From the NCBI GenBank assembly GCA_026987085.1, contig JALSNH010000035.1:1-18139 (forward strand): a stretch of DNA of 18,139 bases. Reading direction: 5' to 3'. The translations under genes and the position numbers were made by a program. Under the pieces are notes generated by a model. That model was not told where the DNA came from. It made no database searches and was given only the letters and a program-made list of their open reading frames with translations. The first letter of the stretch is position 1. Each line of letters starts with the position of its first letter. The DNA comes from Aquificota bacterium (lineage in GTDB: Bacteria; Aquificota; Aquificia; Aquificales; QOAS01). Shown here one piece after another: positions 1 to 4,887 of this stretch.

Positions 1-418
1 TACCATAACAGCATCCTACCGGTGCATTGGCGGGTTGTGTTACAGATGGTGATTCATTGTTAAGAAGGTTTTTAATTATTGCTAACAGCTCTTGAGGAGA
101 TTTGTTTTTGTATTCACCCCAATCTACAAAGTAGCGAACTTTTTTTTCGATAATAGCTTTTTTCTGAACTGGTACTACAGGTTCTTCTTCTTTTACCTGC
201 TGAGGTTGCGGTTGTGGCTGTAGTTGCGGTTGTGGCTGTGGCTGTGGCTTTGGCTGTGGCTGTGGTTGCTGTTGCTGTTGCTGTTGTTGGGGAGCGCATT
301 GGCCTTCATCAAAGATGCTAAAACCTCCCGTATTGCAGGAAGGCAAAACATCAACAGCACTGGAAACAGAAATAGCTCCGCTTACAAAAATTGCACTTAA
401 TAAAACAACCTTTCTCAT
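1..418 (-). CDS. Secreted Pro/Gln-rich protein, 3' part outside window
   Basis: An open frame begins at the ATG on the complement of 418-416 and stays open for 139 codons to the left edge, so the C-terminus is missing. AAGG lies 6 nt upstream of the start. The first ~21 residues (MRKVVLLSAIFVSGAISVSSA) form a Sec signal peptide. A short Cys-containing stretch follows, then a low-complexity segment at about residues 43-73 made of Gln runs and alternating Pro-Gln with one Lys and one Leu. A charged region and a folded-looking segment (YFVDWGEYKNKSPQELLAII) come next, and the visible part ends near a Cys-Cys pair. I do not recognise the family. The Pro-Gln stretch looks like a linker crossing the periplasm or cell wall. 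The neighbouring porin suggests an envelope role, which is inference. Confidence 0.7.
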   Translation of the reverse strand, partial: MRKVVLLSAIFVSGAISVSSAVDVLPSCNTGGFSIFDEGQCAPQQQQQQQQPQPQPKPQPQPQPQLQPQPQPQQVKEEEPVVPVQKKAIIEKKVRYFVDWGEYKNKSPQELLAIIKNLLNNESPSVTQPANAPVGCCYG

Positions 419-590
419 AGAAAACCTTATTATACAAAGTATGCAAATAGAAAGTCGGGAAAAATGAAATAAAGAAAAACTTTGTAGATTTTCTGTAGTT
501 TTGAACTACCTTTGTTTAGATCTTTTTCTTTCTTTATTAAGAATGCTAAGAAAAACTTATCCAACAATTGAATTAAAAAAGGTGGAAAAA

Positions 591-1796
591 TTACCATTTA
601 ACCTCTAAAGCTAATCTCAAAGTATCTTTATAATCTCTATCGGCACCTCCTAGAGTTTTAACTTCACTTTGATATTTAACATGTTTCCAATCTGCACCTA
701 CCCTTACATATTTGTTGAACCTATATTCAGCACCGATAATAAACTCGGTCCTATCGGAAGCAGAAGTGGAGTAATTTTTAAGTTTGGACCAATCGTTGTC
801 AAAGTTCCAATAACCTATCCTTGCAAAGAGGGTAGTAGGGAGTTTAATCCAGTTTTTGAGATATAGGTCTCCATTAATAGCCCAACCGTAGTTGGTGAAA
901 CTTTTCTTTGAAGTAGCGGTTTCATAGTAGTTACTTTCTTTGTTATAGATATACTGAGCTGCAATCAGAAAGTATTTATTTTTGTAAACTGCAAAAGGTT
1001 GGAATATAAATCTATCAGCTTGCTGATGAGTAGGACTATTGGTGTTATCAATATATGTTGAATGTAAACCCACTGTAAAACCGGGAACTAGGGTATAGTT
1101 AACCCTACCTTCTAAAGATTTACCGAAATGTTTATCGTCTTCCGCGCCATGGTATCCTTCTCCATTGTAGATACCAAACAGATATCCCAATTTTTGAACT
1201 TTACCCTTAAAAGCTATACCAACATCTGCAGATCCTATAAGGTGGGCTCCGTCGCTATCCTCTATAAAGGTTTTATCCATATATCTGTGGAGCCACACGT
1301 GGTGTTCCAACCAATCTATAGCAGCTCTATGAGCTAAACCTATTTCTGTTTGTAGATAGTTATTTAATTTCCAATTTAGATAGGCATATTTAAGTCTTAC
1401 ATTGTAGGAACCATTGGATGCTTGATAAATATCTGTAGTCAAACGAAAGTAATTACTTTTAGTAAAGTATTTTCTTACTTCAAAGTAGGCTCTATCAACT
1501 TTAAATTGGTTGAAATCATCGTTAGCTTTATTCGTGTCGCTAATTTTATAGTCATAGTGTAAATAAGCAACTCCACCAATTTTCAAACCTTTTAACCACT
1601 TTGCTATCTGTTTTATTTCCTGGTTTCCGGCATTATTTTGATTTTCCCTGTTTGCCGCTTGTAGGATTTGTTCAGCCTGCTCTTGAGTTATATAGCCATT
1701 TTCTTGCAAAGTTTCCACTAACTGTTCAAGACCTCCGGCGTGACTAAAAGAAAAAGTTCCAAATATTGCTCCAGCTAAAGCAACTTTCTTCATCAT
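591..1796 (-). CDS. Outer-membrane porin (OprO/OprP-like)
   Basis: A beta-barrel porin of about 402 residues that would form a solute channel in the outer membrane. I chose the ATG at 1796 (a second ATG is at 1793) because it gives a clean signal peptide ending SHA|GG. The open frame extends upstream to a TTG at 1856, but that adds 20 residues ahead of the signal sequence. After cleavage comes a short helical segment (LEQLVETLQENGYITQEQAEQ) typical of this porin type in deep-branching bacteria. The rest has alternating polar/aromatic strands, many Tyr, Asn and Trp, and ends in Trp (LALEVKW), a BAM-recognisable aromatic C-terminus. GAGG lies 14 nt upstream of the start, which is rather far. 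The gene is divergent from ricT. Substrate specificity (phosphate or other) cannot be told from the sequence. Confidence 0.8.
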   Translation of the reverse strand: MMKKVALAGAIFGTFSFSHAGGLEQLVETLQENGYITQEQAEQILQAANRENQNNAGNQEIKQIAKWLKGLKIGGVAYLHYDYKISDTNKANDDFNQFKVDRAYFEVRKYFTKSNYFRLTTDIYQASNGSYNVRLKYAYLNWKLNNYLQTEIGLAHRAAIDWLEHHVWLHRYMDKTFIEDSDGAHLIGSADVGIAFKGKVQKLGYLFGIYNGEGYHGAEDDKHFGKSLEGRVNYTLVPGFTVGLHSTYIDNTNSPTHQQADRFIFQPFAVYKNKYFLIAAQYIYNKESNYYETATSKKSFTNYGWAINGDLYLKNWIKLPTTLFARIGYWNFDNDWSKLKNYSTSASDRTEFIIGAEYRFNKYVRVGADWKHVKYQSEVKTLGGADRDYKDTLRLALEVKW

Positions 1797-1856
1797 AATT
1801 AGCTTTTTATCCTCACACTGTGTTAATTTTTTGTAAAAACTAAAGACTTTTATCAA

Positions 1857-1875
1857 TTCTCTTTAAGAAAGAGAA
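1857..1875. promoter_or_regulatory. Perfect inverted repeat between divergent porin and ricT
   Basis: TTCTCTTT and AAAGAGAA form perfect 8-bp arms around AAG, in the 117-bp gap between the divergent porin and ricT genes. A looser ACAC-T-GTGT dyad lies at 1815-1823. The position suits an operator or a short leader hairpin. No regulator is visible nearby and no function is shown. Confidence 0.35.
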
Positions 1876-1913
1876 GACAAAATTTTTCTTTCATTGGTAA
1901 GGGGGAAACTTTT

Positions 1914-2846
1914 ATGGGTAAAAAAATTAAAGTATTTAAAATACGCTTGCCGATAACCAATAAAATAGGTCAACTTTTAGTTCCGCATATAAAGGTGGTT
2001 AAATACCTTAAAAAAGGTGATAAATTGGTAGTAGAAACCGATAGAGGTATTGAAATTGTTGAATATTTAGGTAGTTCCTATGAACATTGTCCAGATGACC
2101 CTTTGGCTACTTATTTAAGGAAACCAACTTATTTGGACAGGGAAAAATTTAAAAGGCACCGAAAGAGGGCAAGGTGGCTGTTAAAAGAACTATCGAAGGC
2201 GGTAAAGGATTACGGTCTAAATTTAAAACCTTTAGCTGTGTATATTCCTCTCGACAATAGAAGGATATTTTTTTATTACACCGCACCTCAAAGGGTCGAT
2301 TTTCGAAAGTTTATAAAGGATATGTCCCGCAAGTACGGTAAAAGAATAGAGATGCGGCAAATCGGAGTTAGAGATGCGGTTCAAATGAAAGGAAATATAG
2401 GGGTGTGCGGTCAAAAAACCTGCTGTTCTGTTTTTATGGAAAAATTTGAATCGATAAACATTAACTATATTTCCGAACAGAATCTACCGAACTCTGCGAA
2501 TAAGTTCACAGGTGTATGTGGACGTTTGAAGTGCTGTTTGGCCTTTGAGAAAGGTAATTACATTGAAAAAAAACTTTTACCACCGGTAGGTTCGAAAGTA
2601 TGTCTATTAGATGGTAAAAGGACTATTGAAATTTTAGAGATAGACCCTATTAGAAGGTTGTTGGTTTATAAAGAAGGTGAATCTATTAAAGAAGAGGTAT
2701 TAGATAGCTTCCTACCCAAGGATTTTGAAAAAGTTGCAAAATCCTACGATTGTATAGGATGCGAATGTTCAACACCTATTGAGGAAAGTATTGAACCTTT
2801 AATGCTCTCTACCGGTGATTTTTCCTCCTACAGGAGGTTCTTTTAA
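1914..2846 (+). CDS. ricT: PSP1-domain Fe-S protein RicT/YaaT
   Basis: A member of the PSP1/RicT (YaaT) family. In Bacillus, YaaT joins RicA and RicF in an Fe-S complex that controls RNase Y-dependent mRNA processing; in other phyla the role is less clear. The protein has 310 residues. The diagnostic cysteines are two CGxxxCC clusters, at residues 165-171 and 202-208, separated by the conserved segment containing the SEQNLP motif. A further Cys group (DCIGCEC) lies near the C-terminus. The start is supported by AAGGGGG (1899-1905), 8 nt before the ATG. Its stop overlaps the next ATG (TAATG), so the following small protein is probably translationally coupled. No ricA or ricF is in the window. 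Confidence 0.85.
   Translation: MGKKIKVFKIRLPITNKIGQLLVPHIKVVKYLKKGDKLVVETDRGIEIVEYLGSSYEHCPDDPLATYLRKPTYLDREKFKRHRKRARWLLKELSKAVKDYGLNLKPLAVYIPLDNRRIFFYYTAPQRVDFRKFIKDMSRKYGKRIEMRQIGVRDAVQMKGNIGVCGQKTCCSVFMEKFESININYISEQNLPNSANKFTGVCGRLKCCLAFEKGNYIEKKLLPPVGSKVCLLDGKRTIEILEIDPIRRLLVYKEGESIKEEVLDSFLPKDFEKVAKSYDCIGCECSTPIEESIEPLMLSTGDFSSYRRFF
2832..2837 (+). promoter_or_regulatory. Consensus Shine-Dalgarno for the gene at 2846
   Basis: AGGAGG lies inside the 3' end of ricT, 8 nt before the ATG at 2846. It supports that start, so the ricT stop and the new start share one base. Confidence 0.7.
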
Positions 2847-3139
2847 TGGATGTTTTGAACTTTATTCAAAACCTTTTGGGAAACTCTTTTGGAAGAGTTG
2901 TGGCCGTTTGTAAAGATGGGAGTTGGCTTTATACGAAGGATGGAAAGGTTAAAATCTGTGTTCCACGTTTTGAACCTTTAAAAGAAGGCCAAAAGGTGGA
3001 AAAGAATCTTTCTTTAGACCTTTTGGAGGAGGAAGTTCTATTTGTTGAAACTGATAAAGGAGTACTTATAAAGGACGGAACCGATTATAGGTTCTTTCCG
3101 AAGGGAACCTTTAAAATGGTTTGGAAAAATTTAAAATAA
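2846..3139 (+). CDS. Small unknown protein coupled to ricT
   Basis: A 97-residue soluble protein that I do not recognise. It has no signal peptide, no membrane segment and no cysteine cluster (single Cys at residues 22 and 38). The pattern is short beta-strand-like segments with repeated Lys/Asp-Gly turns (CKDGSWLYTKDGKVKICV, then ETDKGVLIKDGTDYRF), suggesting a small beta-barrel or SH3/OB-like fold; this is inferred from pattern only. The start is set by a consensus AGGAGG, and it overlaps the ricT stop by one base, so the two are almost certainly one transcript. The coupling hints at a shared job or complex with RicT. Confidence 0.75.
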   Translation: MDVLNFIQNLLGNSFGRVVAVCKDGSWLYTKDGKVKICVPRFEPLKEGQKVEKNLSLDLLEEEVLFVETDKGVLIKDGTDYRFFPKGTFKMVWKNLK

Positions 3140-3210
3140 AAAGCTAAAAGAGATAAAGAAATCAAAAATTAGATCTTTTCTATTCAAAAACCTTAGAAAC
3201 TGGTTAAAAG

Positions 3211-3304
3211 CACAGTATAGAGCTTAATATGGCGAAAAATAGGCAGGAATAGGGATGGCGTGGACCTACCCGAAGCCTCGTATCAAAAATGTGAGGTAGT
3301 TCAC
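3211..3304 (+). mobile_element. IS200/IS605-type right-end remnant with tnpB tail
   Basis: The end has the form of an IS200/IS605 right end, which is also the 3' scaffold of omega-RNA: a conserved CTACCCGAAGC core, a hairpin (CCTCGTAT at 3276-3283, loop CAAAA, ATGTGAGG at 3289-3296, all pairs Watson-Crick or G-U) and the terminus GGTAGTTCAC ending at 3304. The outer arm GTGGACCTACC (3260-3270) can also pair with the terminus. Just upstream, 3211-3243 and 3243-3299 read in two adjoining frames as SIELNMAKNR then AGIGMAWTYPKPR up to a TAG at 3297-3299. This resembles a frameshifted TnpB C-terminus. No intact transposase or left end is visible, so the left limit is arbitrary. Confidence 0.6.
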
Positions 3305-4044
3305 ACGGAACAAACAGAACACTGAGGATTTTTTTTCAATTTAGCTATAACGCATTGATTTGTTTTTGTATCAATTATTAACGTTTTTCCTACTAAATTT
3401 TCTCCTTCTCCACTTACTAACTTAATAACTTCATTTACCTGGAAAGTAGCAACGGAGGCTACAGTAGTTACCAATGTTGGTTCATTGTTTTCAGAGATCT
3501 CTTTAAGTGTTTCTAAATCGCCGGGGAATAAACATTCCAAACAGGGTATCTCTTTCTCCTTATAGAAAGGAAATGAAGCAACCCAACCTTCCCATTTTCC
3601 AACAGCAGCCGAAATTAACATTCTTTTTTTGTTATAGCAAACCCTATTTAAAATTCTTTTAGTATCAAAGTTATCGGTACAATCTATGACTACATCGGCT
3701 TTATCGATTAAATAGTTGGCATTGATTTTTGTTAATCTAGTATCAAAGGTCTCCAACTTTAAAAAGGGATTTATCTGTTTCAAGCGGCGGGCTGCTACCA
3801 AAACCTTACTCTTACCGACATCGTGCCAACCGTAAAGAATTTGTCTATCCAAATTGGAACGGCTAACCCTATCGTTATCTACCAAAATTATGTTTTTGGC
3901 GCCTAAATAAACCAATTCACTTGCAACAAAAGAACCTAAACCTCCCAATCCAACAATTAGAAATCTAAGTTCTTGAAGTAGCTTTTGACTCTCTTCTCCC
4001 AATATTTGAACGATAGCATTTTTTCCAATAGGAGTTAAATCCAT
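3301..4044 (-). CDS. ThiF/MoeB/HesA-family E1-like adenylyltransferase
   Basis: An E1-like enzyme that would adenylate the C-terminal Gly-Gly of a sulfur-carrier protein (ThiS or MoaD type) for thiamin, molybdopterin or related sulfur transfer. It has 247 residues. The nucleotide-binding loop is GLGGLGS (residues 32-38), followed by the family's SNLDRQ motif and the DCTDNFDTK segment. The structural zinc site is C168/C171 plus C242/C245. The usual catalytic-Cys region before the last helices reads NNEPTLVTTVAS, without a Cys, so the enzyme is divergent. Whether it is ThiF, MoeB or HesA cannot be settled, as no carrier protein is nearby. The TGA stop and the last Val codon overlap an IS605-type end, so the original C-terminus was probably trimmed. 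There is no clear ribosome-binding site; gmhA lies 32 bp upstream. Confidence 0.8.
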   Translation of the reverse strand: MDLTPIGKNAIVQILGEESQKLLQELRFLIVGLGGLGSFVASELVYLGAKNIILVDNDRVSRSNLDRQILYGWHDVGKSKVLVAARRLKQINPFLKLETFDTRLTKINANYLIDKADVVIDCTDNFDTKRILNRVCYNKKRMLISAAVGKWEGWVASFPFYKEKEIPCLECLFPGDLETLKEISENNEPTLVTTVASVATFQVNEVIKLVSGEGENLVGKTLIIDTKTNQCVIAKLKKNPQCSVCSV

Positions 4045-4076
4045 TAAATAAAAACATAATAAGTTTGTGTGAAAAG

Positions 4077-4646
4077 TTAACCAAAAATGAATTTTTCTAT
4101 AAGTTCACATAACGTGTGTCCTAGAGTTATATGGCATTCCTGTATTCGTGGGGTTTCAAAAGACGGAACTATAAAGGTGTAATCTCCCAAATTTTTTGCT
4201 TTTCCTCCATCTCCTCCGGTAAAAACAACCGTTAAAGCTCCTTTTTCTTTTGCTTTTTTTAAAGCTCTTAACACATTTTCGCTATTTCCCGAAGTAGAAA
4301 TACCTATTACAACATCATTGGAGGAAACGAAAGCATCAATTTGCCTTTCAAAAATAGTTTCAAATCCAAAATCGTTGCCTACAGCGGTTAATATTGATGT
4401 ATCTGTAGTTAAAGCAACCGCTCTCAACGGTGGCCTATTTTTGGAAAATCTTCCAACCAATTCCGCAGCAATATGTTGGGCATCGGCGGCACTTCCTCCA
4501 TTGCCAAATAGATAAACTGTTCCTCCTTTTTTTAACCTCGTCGCTATCTTTTTAGAAAGTTCTTCTATTTGGGAAGCGTACTTTTCAACAAAGGCTATTT
4601 TTATTTCTGCACTTTCCTTAAAAATTGTGAAAATTCTTTCCTTCAT
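4077..4646 (-). CDS. gmhA: Sedoheptulose-7-phosphate isomerase GmhA
   Basis: Converts sedoheptulose 7-phosphate to D-glycero-D-manno-heptose 7-phosphate, the first step of ADP-heptose synthesis for the LPS inner core; cytosolic. It has 189 residues, full length for the family. SIS-domain features are GNGGSAADAQH (residues 48-58), with the following IAAE (Glu62) in the active site, GISTSGNSENV for phosphate binding, and Gln169/His177 near the C-terminus, spaced eight apart like the catalytic pair of E. coli GmhA. AAGGAGA a few bases upstream supports the start. The next enzyme, the heptose kinase, is at 9922-10881, so the pathway genes are dispersed. Downstream on the same strand is the ThiF-like gene. 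Confidence 0.93.
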   Translation of the reverse strand: MKERIFTIFKESAEIKIAFVEKYASQIEELSKKIATRLKKGGTVYLFGNGGSAADAQHIAAELVGRFSKNRPPLRAVALTTDTSILTAVGNDFGFETIFERQIDAFVSSNDVVIGISTSGNSENVLRALKKAKEKGALTVVFTGGDGGKAKNLGDYTFIVPSFETPRIQECHITLGHTLCELIEKFIFG

Positions 4647-4754
4647 TGGGTCTCCTTAATTTTTGATTTTCTCGTTTAATACTGTAAATAATTTTAAGTT
4701 AGGCTTCCTATGGAGTAGAGAATTTACAGGTTAAGAACTTTCTTTTTATAAAGA

Positions 4755-4801
4755 GTGTAAACCCCACCCAAGCTCCGCATCTTTGATACGGGGTAGTTTA
4801 C
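4755..4801 (+). mobile_element. Solo IS200/IS605-type right end abutting uvrA
   Basis: A second right-end/omega-RNA-3'-like element in the same orientation as the one ending at 3304. It has the core CCCACCCAAGC, a hairpin CTCCGCATC (4773-4781), loop TTT, GATACGGGG (4785-4793) with one C-A mismatch, and the terminus GGTAGTTTAC ending at 4801. The outer arms GTAAAC (4757-4762) and GTTTAC (4796-4801) pair perfectly. No tnpA, tnpB or left end is visible between here and gmhA. Sequence to its right reads as a decayed piece of uvrA. Confidence 0.6.
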
Positions 4802-4803
4802 TT

Positions 4804-4887
4804 TTGGAGTCTTACCTCTACATAGCTTGTTAAGTATTTTTCAATTTACCACAAAAAGGAGAGGTTATTTTCAAAACTTTAGATGGG
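4804..4887 (+). pseudogene. Vestigial upstream part of uvrA
   Basis: From 4804 this frame reads LESYLYIAC, a TAA stop at 4831, then VFFNLPQKGEVIFKTLDG, and hits TAA at 4888 just after the GGG at 4885-4887. Removing a single G from that run would join it to the next frame as LDGKKGYIEELYSEK, matching the usual UvrA lead-in to the first zinc module. This looks like about 28 codons of the missing uvrA 5' part, now separated from the open frame by one indel and interrupted by one stop. It begins within three bases of the IS605-type end. The match is by recognition of the family pattern, not alignment. Confidence 0.5.

Noticed and set aside
181..295. Repeat tract that could be mistaken for a CRISPR or satellite array
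   Set aside because: It is short 6-base coding periodicity for Pro-Gln and Gln, with no spacers.
114..299. Minus-strand 61-codon open frame rich in Ala and Thr
   Set aside because: It is the shifted frame of the Pro/Gln repeat in the signal-peptide protein at 1-418; the Ala/Thr pattern is an artefact of the CAG/CCA repeats.
429..434. TATAAT on the minus strand just before the gene at 418
   Set aside because: It would place the transcript start past the AAGG ribosome-binding site, and no -35 box fits; probably chance.
495..509. GTAGTT-TTG-AACTAC hairpin after the porin gene as a terminator
   Set aside because: The 6-bp stem is AT-rich and is not followed by a T-tract on the minus strand.
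3140..3210. Left end of an IS605 element before the right end at 3304
   Set aside because: Only weak AT-rich dyads are seen and no convincing left-end hairpin or target motif can be placed.
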